The notes below the pieces were generated by a model. That model saw only the letters and a list, made by a program, of their open reading frames with translations. It did not search any database and was not told where the DNA came from. Source: Suillus spraguei (Eukaryota > Basidiomycota > Agaricomycetes > Boletales > Suillaceae). Taken from it: a stretch of 64,000 nt of DNA. Shown piece after piece: positions 1 through 11,178 of the stretch. The position numbers and the translations under genes were made by a program. The DNA lies in contig JABCPU010000103.1 in assembly GCA_016800925.1 (NCBI GenBank), positions 62,001 through 126,000 of the forward strand, written 5' to 3'. Every line of letters begins with the position of its first letter. Positions within the stretch are counted from its first letter, which is position 1.

Positions 1-1071
1 ATGTATACAGGGAAAGCATACACGGGCCTGAGCAAGGATTTCAGGTGGAATATCACAGATACAGATATTGCGATCATCTTCGGTGTCTATGGTGTAAACT
101 AGTTGGCGTGAATCGGATGAGAGGATAAGGGTAATGGGATTGTGAACGTGGAATGAAGCGAGGAGTTGGCGGGACTCGAAAGCCCAGAGCTTGATGGTGT
201 AGTCATGGTAAGAAGAACTGGCAAGGAGGGCACCATCAAATGAAAGTGCTAGACCCCAAATAATATCAGTGTGCCCTTGGAAAGGAGCTCCGATGGTCTC
301 CAGCGTCGACGCATCAAACTCGTAGATTGTCTTGGCGACAGAAGAATAGTACCGATCAGAATCTGTGGAACTGGTGACGTCATCCAGATCCGACTCCGAG
401 TCAGATTCAGAATTGAATTCAAAGGCGGCTACGATGTTTTTGTTTTCATTTGTCCAGAAAACTGGCGCACACCCGGTTCCTCCGTTATCTGATTTCCCTA
501 ACCTGATATCCAATTTCTGTGATTGGATATCCCAGACTTCAAGGCACGTCCCATAACCTAACTCAACTGCAAGCTTCTTCGAGTCTGACGAGAACCGAAC
601 CGCGCCCACAGGACCAACGCTCTTGAATGGTCCAGCCACGAGTTTGCCAGTCTTCAAATTCCATATCCGCGATGTTTCATCCTCCGACCCGCTCGCCAGC
701 AGTGTGCTGTCTGTAGAGATATCAACTGTGTTGATATACTGTGAGTGGCCCTCGAATATTTTCACAATCCCCGTCTCAACCTCACAGGCTTTCAGCCTCC
801 CACCATTCCAATCTCCATCGGCAGTGACAATCCATCGACCATCCCTTGATACCGCCACCGCACATACCCTCTTCTCGAAAACTTCCTTTGCTCCCTCAAT
901 CTCCTTTCCAGCCTTCAGATCCCATTGCCGAGTGGTTTTGTCCAAAGATCCGCTGATTATTCGCTGGCCATCTAGAAAGTAGGATATGGATGTAATGCGA
1001 CCTTCATGACCCTCGAAGGTCGTTACTGGTTTGAGAATTGTCGTGGCTATTTTTGTCGATGCGGAAGCCAT
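1..1071 (-). CDS. WD40-repeat protein, locus A (3' part outside window)
   Basis: The minus strand is open from an ATG at 1071 to the window edge. I translated it directly and found no stop. It starts MASASTKIATTILKPVTT and carries WD40 blades with the usual endings: TTRQWDLKAGKE, TSRIWNLKTGKL, CLEVWDIQSQKL, YTIKLWAFESRQ. It reaches the conserved exon end ICICDIPPEILAQAR at about position 22, where a GTATGC splice donor follows, so later exons (tail or kinase) lie outside the window. It differs from the other copies by an acidic Ser/Asp insert of about 20 residues in the blade before AKTIYEFDAS. WD40 propellers are protein-binding platforms and the partner here is unknown. This is one of only three copies with an undamaged WD40 exon, the others being C and H. 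Confidence 0.8.
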   Translation of the reverse strand, partial: MASASTKIATTILKPVTTFEGHEGRITSISYFLDGQRIISGSLDKTTRQWDLKAGKEIEGAKEVFEKRVCAVAVSRDGRWIVTADGDWNGGRLKACEVETGIVKIFEGHSQYINTVDISTDSTLLASGSEDETSRIWNLKTGKLVAGPFKSVGPVGAVRFSSDSKKLAVELGYGTCLEVWDIQSQKLDIRLGKSDNGGTGCAPVFWTNENKNIVAAFEFNSESDSESDLDDVTSSTDSDRYYSSVAKTIYEFDASTLETIGAPFQGHTDIIWGLALSFDGALLASSSYHDYTIKLWAFESRQLLASFHVHNPITLILSSDSRQLVYTIDTEDDRNICICDIPPEILAQARVCFPCIH

Positions 1072-1367
1072 AGTTGCGTCTCTGTGAGTGAAACTGTGAA
1101 TAATTGAGTACAGGAGAGGTGGTATTCTTTGTATGTATTCAAAGGTGCGAGGGTGAGGTCTCCTGGCGCCAGTGTATTATATGACTGACGGTGGCAGTGA
1201 TTTGAAGGTGGGCTCCCTGGTCAAACCAAATGTCAGTCGATCCCTGGAAATAAAGATGATGTTTTGGTGTTACCAGGAAGTTCTCGAATTCCGATGAACT
1301 TGAGGGCGATGTATGATAAATTCAGGCTGAATGTGAGTGCAGTTATTGACTTCAGGCACTGCCTTGC

Positions 1368-1380
1368 ATATATATATATC
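1368..1380 (-). promoter_or_regulatory. TATA-like core promoter of WD40 locus A
   Basis: A TATATATATA run follows GCCTTGCA, 297 bp upstream of the locus A start codon. The same block occurs 263-275 bp upstream of loci C, E, F, G and H, which is why I call it a promoter element. The rest of 1072-1680 is non-coding upstream sequence shared in part with the other copies. Confidence 0.5.
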
Positions 1381-1680
1381 CTAACACGCGCCTTCTACAT
1401 AGCTTATCTGTGCTGCGCACCAAATTAATGCTATCTGCATTATTTCGTTTCCAGTCTAGTACCCACTATTTACTTACAGGCTATATCGTATAATCACATT
1501 GACTTGAATGGCATGTACGAGTGCTAATGAAATACGAGTCTATGACAGACAGCAAATTCCTCTGATCCTACATCAACAACTAAGTCCTTGAGCTTCATAA
1601 TGAAGACATGAAATACAAGTCCAGATCCAGCACATCAAAATATATTCATATGATGAAAACCTTTCCCCAGTGTCCACTGT

Positions 1681-2207
1681 TTATATTATATTCACCGTCG
1701 CATTGCGATATTCAAGGAACGGGTATGGAGCCGCCTATAAAATCAGCCTCAGATTTGGAATGAAGATAAAAACTGAAGATCTCGTACCCCAAGGAGACAC
1801 AAATGCGTGAGGGTAAATATAGCAGGACCGTTTGCAAGGTAAGATGGTACAGTGACGGTAAAGTTCTGGTAGAAACCACCAGGAGTGTGGCTCTCAGGCG
1901 TCCAAGGACCTGCATAAAGAACAGATCCTAGCTCTTGTGCAGGTTCTGGACACGAGCCGTTCGCGCAGTTATCGATTGCCAAGGCAATGCCAACCTGAAT
2001 GCACGATGCCATGGATTCCTATAGCATTTGTTAGAGTGACGCATGATACTGAGAAACGAATCAACTACCAACCGGTTGAATAACTTGAGCGGTCAGTTCT
2101 TGACCGGGACAGAAGTTGTCCCCGTTCTGAGGATACCCTAACTCGATTGTTTGAGCCAAGATGGCGGAAACCCCTGCAACAAGGACAGCGATGCGCTTGA
2201 AGAGCAT
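1681..2207 (-). CDS. Small secreted protein, fungal SSP family
   Basis: Three exons rebuild one protein of about 130 residues. Exon 1 starts MLFKRIAVLVAGVSAILAQT, a clear signal peptide, and continues with GYPQNGDNFCPGQELTAQV. Exon 2 has ESMASCIQVGIAL, CANGSCPEPAQELG and HTPGGFYQNFTVTVPS. The last intron (GTACGAGATC...TTTTATAG) restores AAPYPFLEYRNATVNII before a TAA at 1681. The pattern of signal peptide, paired Cys and FYQNFTVTVP followed by PYPFLE..N.TV matches a family of uncharacterised secreted proteins common in basidiomycetes. The function is unknown and the protein is probably extracellular. The first intron donor (GTTGGT) is weak, so the exon 1/2 junction is less sure. The gene sits alone inside the WD40 array with no duplicate in this window. 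Confidence 0.72.
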
Positions 2208-3334
2208 GTTAATGGGAAGTCGACTAAAAGATGAAAGCGTTTGCTGGGTCTTGCTTGAATCATAGATAAGTTGGGTGACTTTATACCCAAGGTGGCATTG
2301 TCTACGGCGGCATTGAGTTTCAAATGATACGTGCATTCCGTCATGGATTAAATCATCATTGCACGGTTTCAATAAATTTTGACATTGAGTTGACTTCAAA
2401 GAAACGCACCTGCACAGGATGTCGATCCACATTCAGAGCATTTGGGGAAACAGTCCTGATTGTGACGGAACATGACCATGTCAGTGTGCCGGATCAACTG
2501 GAGGAGCACTGCATTCCGGAAATACATCCCTATTTGAATTGATATACTGTCAAGTGCAATACATACCTTTGACATTCAATCCCACACGTCGGTGACTCGT
2601 TGCCGCCAGTTGCCATTGAAGCACAGGTTACTGAAGCCTGTACATAAAAAACCGCCCATTCACTGGCACCCACCTGTCATGACATACACTAGCAGTGATG
2701 ACTCGTGCTTGATAGGTAGTTACTAGGTTAGCCAGGGTCTAGGCTACTGTTGGGGTAGAATTCGGTCTCATCTAGCTGCATTTATTTTACGTCTACCTAC
2801 ATAGATCAGCTGTAAAACCTGAATTTCATAAACAAGAGCAAGAATTCAGAATCGTACGGCAGTAATAACAATGGCAAAGTGGGCTGGGCTCACTCCACCC
2901 TAGACTCAGTGCACAGGAAGAGGCAGAAGTATGCAAGCAAGCTATAGCCAAGCGTAGCAAGTACCGATCGTAATAAGTGTTGTTCCTGAACAAGGTTTTT
3001 GATGGGGATTGAAGACCGTGGTTGATTACATGAGAGAAACTCAATTCAAACAGTACACTGCAATATTACGTAGTACTATAGCGTTGAATCCACCGTGATG
3101 TGCCTTGTACTATGAGTCTTGTCCAGCTTGCAGCCAATGTATTCAACTTCGAAGAAAATAAATAACAAAGATTCATCCAAGAACTCGCCTGAAGCTATTT
3201 TATCAATGAATAAGTTGTCCGGTGCTAAATCATCAGTTTTGTTAACGTTTAAGACTGTTGACAGACTCTTCCAACTACTTGCTCGAAACAGTTTTGACTT
3301 TCAACAATACTGTTATATTTTCGAAGCCAAGTTG
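2208..3334. other. Intergenic, no gene recognised
   Basis: Only short overlapping open frames on both strands. None has recognisable domains or a sensible exon structure. AT-rich, no repeat noted. Confidence 0.5.
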
Positions 3335-3579
3335 GCAGTTTGTGTCAACAGTCGCCACTGCCGATACCTGCTTCTCGCAAACATCCCATGTTTCCTCAAT
3401 CTCCTTGCCTGCTGTCAGATTCCACCCTGCCGAGTAGTCTTGTCCAAAGGCCCGCTGATTATTCGCTGGACATCCGGAAAGCAGAATGTTGATGGAATAG
3501 TCCCTCCATGACCCTTCAAAGTCGTCACCGGTTTCAGAATCAATTTTGTGGCAGCTGCCTTTGTCAATGCAGAAGCCAT
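3335..3579 (-). pseudogene. WD40 locus B, 5' fragment
   Basis: The stretch below the ATG at 3579 matches the first blade of the WD40 family (KAGKEIEE..CEK-like segments) but only in pieces across frames. Frame shifts interrupt it, and homology stops at about 3335, where unrelated AT-rich sequence begins. Upstream, 3580-3850 keeps the family leader and the GCATATATGTACC promoter-like block. This is a dead 5' remnant. Confidence 0.6.
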
Positions 3580-6004
3580 GTTGTGTCTCCGTCAGCGAAA
3601 CTGGGAAGAGTTGGGTACGGGCAATGTTTTCCTCAGATATATTCAAAGGTGTGAAGGTGAGGTCTTCCAGCATCAATGTGCTATATGACTGACGATGGCA
3701 GCAATTCCCCTGGATTGCTGAGAGCTTCAAACTAGCAGCGAGGAGCGATGGATTCCTGAATGTGAGTGCAGTCGTTGGCCTTGGGCACTGCCCAATTGCA
3801 TATATGTACCATAACATGCCTTTCTGCGTGCCCACCTGCTGTGGGCTGCACCCTAATTCCATCCATCGCATTTTCTTCTCCTTGCTTCTCGGCTCACAGC
3901 CATGGCTCACTGCTATCACCACCAAAGCGTCAATTCCATTTTCCTTTTCCTACCCAACTTTATCATTGATCGCTTATTTGTCAGTTCCGTTTTGGACGCA
4001 GCCGGACCACCTTTCCTCATCCCACTATATCAAACTGTTCTGAGTACGCGCACATCCAAGGCTTTCTTACTTCCCTATCAACCCATAGAACTTTGCATAT
4101 ATACGGATGTGTTCAGCTTTCGATCCTCTTTTGTCTCGCATAGTCACCTTTGAATCCACAACGCTTCAACCACCTTACACACATTCACGATGTCACTTAC
4201 GATATTTTGTCGTTTCTCTGTTACTGAAGTCAAGCGCTCATCCATAGAAGTCAATATCGGTATGGCCATATATTTGCTGGTAGAAAGCTGCAAGCTTGTG
4301 AGTAAAACGCAACATCTCACACCTGCACTCGGCCGATGCCTGTTGACATCGCCCAGATCTAACCATACCATAAGGCATCCAGTGCGCAGTCGCCAGATGA
4401 CAATAGATCTGTCAATGCGAACTAGCTCAAGTGTAAGAATGACAGTCCGAGGCACGGACGCTACCATCTGTTATGTGATCATGATGTGATGTGGGGTCGA
4501 TGTACTCACAATTGGAGGTTCATCTGTTCCTTGTTCCGGGCTTGAATGGTTAGAGGCGTTAAGATTTTGATACTAAAATCAACCGCCAGTACAGCGATAC
4601 GCAAGAAGCATACCATTATCTCGCATAATGAAGAACAATAGTAATTTTTGGTCTACTTACTAGACGACTCGCTCTCCACCAACAGTTTTGAGCATACACA
4701 AGATAAGGACGAGATATCAAGTGCAACGTTCTGTTGGATCAACTCGAATGTCATTCAAAAAATAGGCGGATTCCAAGGACCAAGCATACGAGGTGAGGGG
4801 CTGACCCAGTCGATCCATTTGGTGGACAATCGAAGCTAGCACAAATTCATCGACAAATATAACGGTCAATGATCGGGTCGGCCAAGCCAGGCCGGAACTC
4901 AAGAGTCAAAGGTACTACAAGTGACCTTAGAGGTTGATTCCAGAAAAAATGTGACATCGTAGTTGAAAAAGAGGGTCTAATTAGCGGAAATCTATATTGA
5001 GTGGAAGAGACCATCGGTCAGGCAGGATTCGGTATCCAGTCAACCCCAAGAGGTGCTATTGGAAGAAAGAGGATTCTAGAGCCAACTATTGAGAAAGGTC
5101 TCCTTGTTCGAATCCAGCAATCGTATAGCCTAATTCGCATGTTCGGGAATCGTGAGATCGCACAAAGTTCGTGTTGTGGTGTATTCCGATTGAATACCGC
5201 AAGTTAGAGATCTAAACAAGCAAAGAAAGAAGGAGAGAACTTGTTTAATTCGAACGACGACCTTATTTATGTGGGACTGATCGTAAGTGACGGAAACGAA
5301 TGTCTCACCTGTATTACTGCATGGTCCGTGACGTAGTATGATGTCATTTCGATCATGACCATATCAATGTCGATGAGCGCACATGGAAGAATAGCAATCC
5401 GACTTATCCAAGTTTATGATTTGGAAAATACACCGAGTATCGCAGATGGCGCAGATTTGATATATGAGTGTCGTCAGTTATGGAGGATATAGTAAGATGG
5501 TTTACATAGAGTTAACTGCTATTTGCTGTGCTATCCTGGCGAGGTATGTCAACGCGCTCCAAGTGCCATCGAGGAGGCATCCTCAGTCTGCCATGAGACC
5601 AACAGGAATAATAGCACAGGAATGCCTTGCACCAATGCACGTCTGGAGTGAATCAACGTCAGCTGTGTCGTGTTCCTGGGGCATGGTAGCCTGTTGGCTA
5701 GAGGGATGTCGAGTGTCGTCTGCTTTCCTGTATTCCGGTAGATTGCAGCAAGAAGCCGCTGTAATACACAGATCAGTAAAAGGGACGGAGAAGTGAGAAA
5801 ATGTACGTTACAGCGTCTCTACGGTTTGGTGCAACTTCAGTGACCGGTGGCTCATGGCTGTGCCTGGGCACAAGGAAAGAAAGATGCTGTCGCAGGGATT
5901 GTACGACTCCGTTCGAGCGGGAAGGTGGAGAACTTATTTCCAACTGTATACGCAGTAAGCCATGAATTGCGATTTTAGCATAGAAAATGAAGACTCACAT
6001 GATC
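3580..6004. other. Decayed upstream sequence and unassigned intergenic DNA
   Basis: Positions 3580-4060 resemble the upstream region of the WD40 copies, for example the stretch near 4010-4050 matches 37.80-37.84 kb upstream of locus H. From about 4150 to 6000 I see only short, unsupported open frames and no recognisable family. Confidence 0.45.
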
Positions 6005-6178
6005 AAATTGAGTTGCGACCTGACCTGAGAGAGAGTATGATAGGGGCGATGTAGCAGAGAACTGCGATGCGAGTATTGTATCAACTGTAAAAGAAACAAG
6101 AGAAAGAGACTGACATCCAGGGGATCACGAGGTTGGATGTGACGAACAACAGCAGATGTGTACAAGAAAAGCATACAG
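6005..6178 (-). pseudogene. Remnant of WD40 tail exons (locus B2)
   Basis: This stretch matches the linker exons of locus C around 8630-8730 (the exon boundary before RHIQPRDPLD) and then jumps directly to the intron that follows the WD40 exon (AGCAGATGTGTACAAG). About 275 bp present in locus C are missing. Both sides share AACAG, consistent with a microhomology deletion. Non-functional. Confidence 0.5.
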
Positions 6179-6451
6179 CATCAGGAAATTCACACATTCC
6201 TTGACATGCCCTTATGCGGACTTATTTACACTTAACTGCCTTGGTGAAATTGAATCTACTTGTCCAAAATTTCAATGTGAATGAATTCAGAAAAAAAAAG
6301 TTGAGATATATTAATATACATGTTTTATTGTATTTCGCACTCAAAAAATATAAGATATGCCAGGTGAATGATGTGAGAGAGAGCAAACAAGTTTTGAGAT
6401 AAGTGAGTTAAGCTGATTAAGCATGTTAAGGAATGTGTGAATTTCCTGATG
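6179..6451 (+). mobile_element. MITE copy 1
   Basis: A 273-bp element beginning CATCAGGAAATTCACACATT and ending in its inverted complement. The terminal inverted repeats are about 31 bp with one mismatch. The interior is AT-rich and has no transposase. It lies in the intron just after a WD40 exon. Its flanks do not give a clean target duplication (an extra G on the left). Confidence 0.85.
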
Positions 6452-6942
6452 CACGGGCCTGGGCAAGAATGTTGGGTGGAGTATCACAAACGCAAATTTC
6501 GGAGTTATCTTCGGTGTATGTTGTGTAAACCAGTTGGTGTGAATCGGATGAGAGGATAAGACAATAGACAAACTGAATGTCAAATGAAGCGAGGAGTTGG
6601 TGGGATTCGAAAGCCCAGAGCTTGATTGTGTCGTCATGAGAAGCACTGGCAAGGAGAGCACCATCAGATGAAAGTGCTAGACCCCTGACAGCTTTGGTGT
6701 GCCCTTAGTTCCAACTGTCTCCAGCGTCGACGCGTCAAACTCGTAGATTTTCTTGGCGACGCCGTCCTCATCTGAATCTGAATTGAATTCAAATGCGGCT
6801 ACGATCGTTTTGTTTTTGTTTGTCCAGAAAATGGGTGACAAGAGTTCCATTCTTCTGGGATTGTATTTTCTTAACCTGACATCCAATTTCCGTGATTGGA
6901 TATCCCAGACTTCAAGGCACGTCGCCCAGGCTGACTTGACTA
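6452..6942 (-). pseudogene. WD40 locus B2, 3' exon fragment between two MITEs
   Basis: Reads as the last third of the WD40 exon: CLEVWDIQSRKLDVRL, FWTNKNKTIVAAFEFNSDSD, KKIYEFDASTLETVGT and the final blade with IKLWAFESRQ. A 7-nt deletion near 6705, relative to locus D, shifts the frame. The 5' end is cut by MITE copy 2 and the 3' intron contains MITE copy 1, so the fragment is bracketed by the same element in opposite orientations. Confidence 0.75.
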
Positions 6943-7215
6943 CATCAGGAAATTCACACATTCCTTAACATGCTTAATCAGCTTAACTCACTTATCTCAA
7001 AACTTGTTTGCTCTCTCTCACATCATTCACCTGGCATATCTTATATTTTTTGAGTGCGAAATACAATAAAACATGTATATTAATATATCTCAACTTTTTT
7101 TTTCTGAATTCATTCACATTGAAATTTTGGACAAGTAGATTCAATTTCACCAAGGCAGTCAAGTGTAAATAAGTCCGCATAAGGGCACGTCAAGGAATGT
7201 GTGAATTTCCTGATG
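6943..7215 (-). mobile_element. MITE copy 2 (inverted)
   Basis: The same 273-bp element as copy 1 in reverse orientation, almost identical in sequence. The left flank (GACTTGACTA) belongs to the WD40 exon, but the right flank does not continue that exon. It continues into sequence found downstream of the biotin-ligase fragments (for example 29.36 kb). The junction is therefore rearranged. Confidence 0.85.
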
Positions 7216-8185
7216 TGGGTAGTGGGGAGCTCATCGATTTATAGCCTTACATGAATAGCTTTGGCATGATGAAGGGATTGATGTTGATGAAGGGGTATAG
7301 CATGCAGGACAGCCATGACACCATCGATCGATCAAAACCCAGGATTAGTATGAGTACACCCGATGGGGTTCTTGATAAACGACGCATGTATCAGAGCTAT
7401 CAGGACTTCTGGATGTCTCCTTTCGGCATTGACATCGTCATCGACATTCACAGCAACCAACACCACAAGCTCATCACCCTTAACAACCCCCATCCCCCCC
7501 GAAATGCGCCAGTCAATTACACCAACTCGGAGTCTCGTTTCACATGCTGCATCCCTCGCCTCACCTGCAGTATCCTATCAGGCCTGGCTTTACTTATCGC
7601 AAAGCATTACTTTTGATCATCCCGACGATATCAATGCACGTGCCTCTAAATGAGGAAAGCAGGTGTTGTTGTCGGTAGGTTTGCCAGAACATCGCGCCTC
7701 AAAGGAAGCCGTGCACTCGCAGCGAGACACTGGATTGTGAGTTTACCTCATTAACACACACTCTCTTGCAGTTTTAAGCAACTTGCACTGCAGTTCCTAC
7801 TGAGTGTGTTCCGAGAAGTACAGAGTCACTGCCAGAAGCTCGATTTTTGGACAAAGGTTCAGAGAATCTGATGACAGGCATAGATATTCGAGGTTTGCTT
7901 GACTATCTAAACTGTATCGTGTCAACGTATAGTAAGGATTCAAGAAATTTTACTCTTCCAAAACAAATCGGTATCCATAGAAAGGCGACTGATATGGAGA
8001 CAGACATAAAGTTGTGGGTAAAACGCCAAACTTGAAAGCCTACAGACAAAATGCTCGAGTGATATCATTTACAAAGACTGAGCGTCTAAGTGGTTAGTTG
8101 CCGCAAGGCGAGATGGTCCTGCCTCTGGCTGTGACTGATTGACCACTTGTTTCATTTCAATTTGCTCGGGCTGGACCCTAGAAGA
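7216..8185. other. Shuffled intergenic DNA
   Basis: Positions 7216-7320 match 29.36-29.46 kb. Positions 7330-7514 are a copy of 23.62-23.81 kb. The remainder to 8185 has no recognised gene apart from the presumed 3' UTR of locus C. Confidence 0.45.
7330..7514. repeat. Dispersed 185-bp repeat, copy 1
   Basis: Near-identical to 23620-23808. Both begin at ATCAAAACCCAGGATTAG and end at GAAATGCGCCAGTC. One strand reads openly (VVKGDELVVLVAVNVDDD), but I recognise no family. Confidence 0.7.
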
Positions 8186-10046
8186 CTAAATGAGTGAATT
8201 GATTCTGTGACGAAGAGGTTTAGGGTACCCGGGAGGAGGCACGGCGACTGGATCAAGAACGTTTTCTTCCTCTTCGTCTGACTCAGGATCGTCATCATAA
8301 ACTGGCCGTCGTTCTGGCTTCTTCTCCTTTTTCTGGAACCAGCTTAGGCAAAAGAAGAGAACAAATGGTCGTACTCCATCATCTACACCGACAACATCGC
8401 CCTAGAAAATGAAGGAGTCAGAACTCATGAACTCAATGGAATCGTAGAAAACAAACATAGTTAGCTTGTCCGAGAGGAACATCGACAATATGCGCAGGTT
8501 TTGGTTTCGGCTCACGCGCCTTTTGCTTCCCCTTGTCTGACAACGACTGGATGGGATTGAAGAAAGCCCTGCCACCGGGCAAGGAAGCAGATGGAGAGTT
8601 TTCTGCAAAAGGGCGATTGGGAGGTAAGGGCGATGTAGCAGGGAACTGCGGTGCGAGTGTTGAAACAACTATAAAAGAAACAAGGGAAAGAGACTTACAT
8701 CTAGGGGATCACGAGGTTGGATGTGACGAACAGGGACACCGTTCGTGCGAGAAGAGAAGCGAAGAAGTTTACGGAGGCGAAGGAAAGTGGGTTGTTGCGG
8801 ATCTCTTGTGGGTGGAGGTCTCGGCGTTATAGGTATGGCTGATATTGGGGGTCTGTAGTGCCCAGCAGGACGACGGCGAGTTGCATCAGACTAGCGATAG
8901 GTGAGTGGCATAGTATTCAGTAAACAAACGAGATGCGCACATTTAGTAGATCCCTGTGGGCTGGCTTTTTACGTGCAATAATCTGTAAGGAGAATGTTAG
9001 CATACCAACAGCAGATGTGTACAAGAAAATCATAATCATACATGGGCCTGGGCAAGGATGTTGGGCGGAGTATCACAAATGCAAATTTCGCAGTTATCTT
9101 CGGTGTATGTTGTGTAGACTAGTTGGCGTGAATCGGATGAGAGGATAAGGCAATAAGGATTCTGAACATCGAACGAAGCAAGGAGTTGGCGGGACTCGAA
9201 AGCCCAGAGCTTGATCGTGTTATCATTGTACGAAGCACTGGCAAGGAGGGCACCATCAAATGAAAGTGCTAGACCACCAATGTCATTGGTGTGCCCTTCA
9301 AAGGGAGTTCCAACTGTCTCCAGCGTCGACGCGTCAAACTCGTAGATCGTCTTGGCGACCTGATCTGAATCTGATTTGAATTTGAATGCGGTTATAATAG
9401 TTTTGTTTTTGTTTGTCCAGAAAACTGGCGAAAGTGTGATTCCTCTGCGGTCAGGTTTCCCTTTCCTGACATCCAATTTCTGTGATTGGATATCCCAGAC
9501 TTCAAGGCACATCGCCGAACCTGACTTGACTACAAGCTTCTTCGAGTCCGAGGAGAATCGAACAGCGCCCACACAATCGATGCTCTTGAACGGACCAGCC
9601 ACGAGTTTGCCAGTCTCCAAGTTCCATATCCGCGCTGTTTGGTCGTCCGATCCGCTAGCTAGCAGCGTGCTATCTGGAAAGATATCAACTGTGTTGATAT
9701 CCCATGAGTGGCCCTCGAATGTTTTCATAATCCCCGTCTCAACCTCACAGGCTTTCAGCTCCCCGCTATTGACATTGTCATCTCCACCACCAGCGACAAC
9801 CCATCGACCATCCCCTGATACCGCTACTGCCCATACATCCTTCTCGCAAATAGCCCGTGCTTCCTGAATCTCTTTACCCGCCTTCAGATCCCATTGCCGA
9901 ATAGTCTTGTCCCAAGATCCGCTGATCATTCGCTGATCATCCGGAAAGTAGGATATGGATGAAATCACTTCTCTATGACCCTTCAGAGTCGTTACCGGTT
10001 TCAAAATCGATTTCGTGATGGCTGCTTTCGTCGATGCACAAGCCAT
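8186..10046 (-). CDS. WD40-repeat protein with kinase-less tail, locus C
   Basis: Complete gene with about five exons. The WD40 exon starts MACASTKAAITKSILKP. It has successive blades ending IRQWDLKAGKE, ARIWNLETGKL, CLEVWDIQSQKL and IKLWAFESRQ, and ends ICDTPPNILAQAH. It is followed by the small exon IIARKKPAHRDLLN, then the linker (SDATRRRPAGHYRPPISAIP, RHIQPRDPLD). The next exons carry FPATSPLPPNRPF, GKQKAREPKPKPAHIVDVPL and an acidic end (YDDDPESDEEEENVLDP) before TAG at 8186. I placed the introns by GT/AG and frame. The tail resembles that of agaricomycete WD40 proteins with a KAREP...VDVPL motif. The frame upstream is also open to 10115, but ATG 10046 is the start conserved among copies. 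Its function is unknown; it is probably a scaffold protein. Confidence 0.78.
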
Positions 10047-10318
10047 AGTTGCGTCTCCGTGAGCAAAACCGTAAGGTAGTTGAGTACAGGCAAGGTATTC
10101 TTTGGATGTATTCAAAGGTGAGGTCTCCTGGCGTCAGTATGTTATATGACAGACGGTGGCAGCGATTCGGAGATAGCACCCCTGGTCAAACCAGACATCA
10201 GTTCATCCCGTTGTAAATACTGATGATATTGTGTTACCGAGAGGTCCCGGTTAGCAGCAATGAACTTGAGGAGCGATGAGGGATAAATTTCTGAATGCGA
10301 GTGCAGGCGCTGCCTTGC

Positions 10319-10327
10319 ATATATATA
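10319..10327 (-). promoter_or_regulatory. TATA-like core promoter of locus C
   Basis: TATATATA within the block GCCTTGCATATATATACCC, 273 bp upstream of the locus C ATG. The same block is kept upstream of the other WD40 copies. Confidence 0.55.
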
Positions 10328-11178
10328 CCCTAACGCGCCCCTTCTGCGTGGCCCACCTGTGCTGTGCACGGCGCTCTGATTCCATTCATCAGATTTTCTC
10401 GGCTCACAGCCATGGCTCAAGCGCTCATTGACCAACTGTATTTGTGGTTATTAGGCCACTCATCACACTGCCATGCCTCGAAACTTTGAATACAGATCCA
10501 TCTTATTGTACACCTATAATGACGACATGCCCTTTATAAGCTTTTATTGATCATGCTGTATATGAGACGCTGTAGGGCCATTGCGGAGGGAATGTTCAAG
10601 GTACAGGCCCTGTTTGGGTCGTCCTGATGGATAGTACACTACCATGTTATGAGAAAGACAACTTGAACATGTGGGTATTCATTTCATACTTTGATCTTTG
10701 AATGCTTAGGCTCCTTCACCCAACTATGCAGCAGACCCCTTCTAATCACACCTCCACCAGTCGCCCCGCTGAGCAGAATCCTCGGTATGTGAACGTAGTC
10801 GAACATACATCCGCAGCTCACAAGCGGAGCACTGTGTCATGCAGCTCCGCTGCCTCACTGTTCTTGTGGGCATCATTGTTCGCATTCGCTCAGCGTGGGG
10901 GGTGTGAACAAGAAGAGCCTTACATGTTGAAGTGTGCACTTGGCTGATGCTACAGCGGTGAAGGCGACAGCCTGTGCGGTGTATAATATGAGAATGTTGA
11001 GTTCTCGTTCATGAACTTGAAGATGCGCGGTGGGTTTTGTATCTCCGCCATGTCTAGGTGTGCTCCGATATTACAAGATAAAGCTTTGGGCGAGCCTCCA
11101 GTTACTACTCAGGTGTACCTAGGTTTATCTATCTGGTTGTACTGTAAAAATATTTATGAGTGTGAGACAGTACAAGAA
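10328..11178. other. Intergenic between kinase D and WD40 C
   Basis: Non-coding sequence shared in pieces with 24.8-25.3 kb, 29.6-30.0 kb and 34.3-34.7 kb. The short open frames are not conserved as protein between copies. Confidence 0.5.

Noticed and set aside
5100..5120. GTTCGAATCC, a tRNA B-box-like word
   Set aside because: No matching A box, acceptor stem or anticodon arm could be folded around it.
6214..6402. A 62-codon open frame repeated in MITE copies
   Set aside because: It is simply the MITE interior. It lies in non-coding AT-rich sequence and is not preserved in all copies.
10702..10947. An 81-codon frame upstream of WD40 C, partly repeated at 29.7 and 34.4 kb
   Set aside because: The DNA is duplicated but the frame is not kept between the copies.
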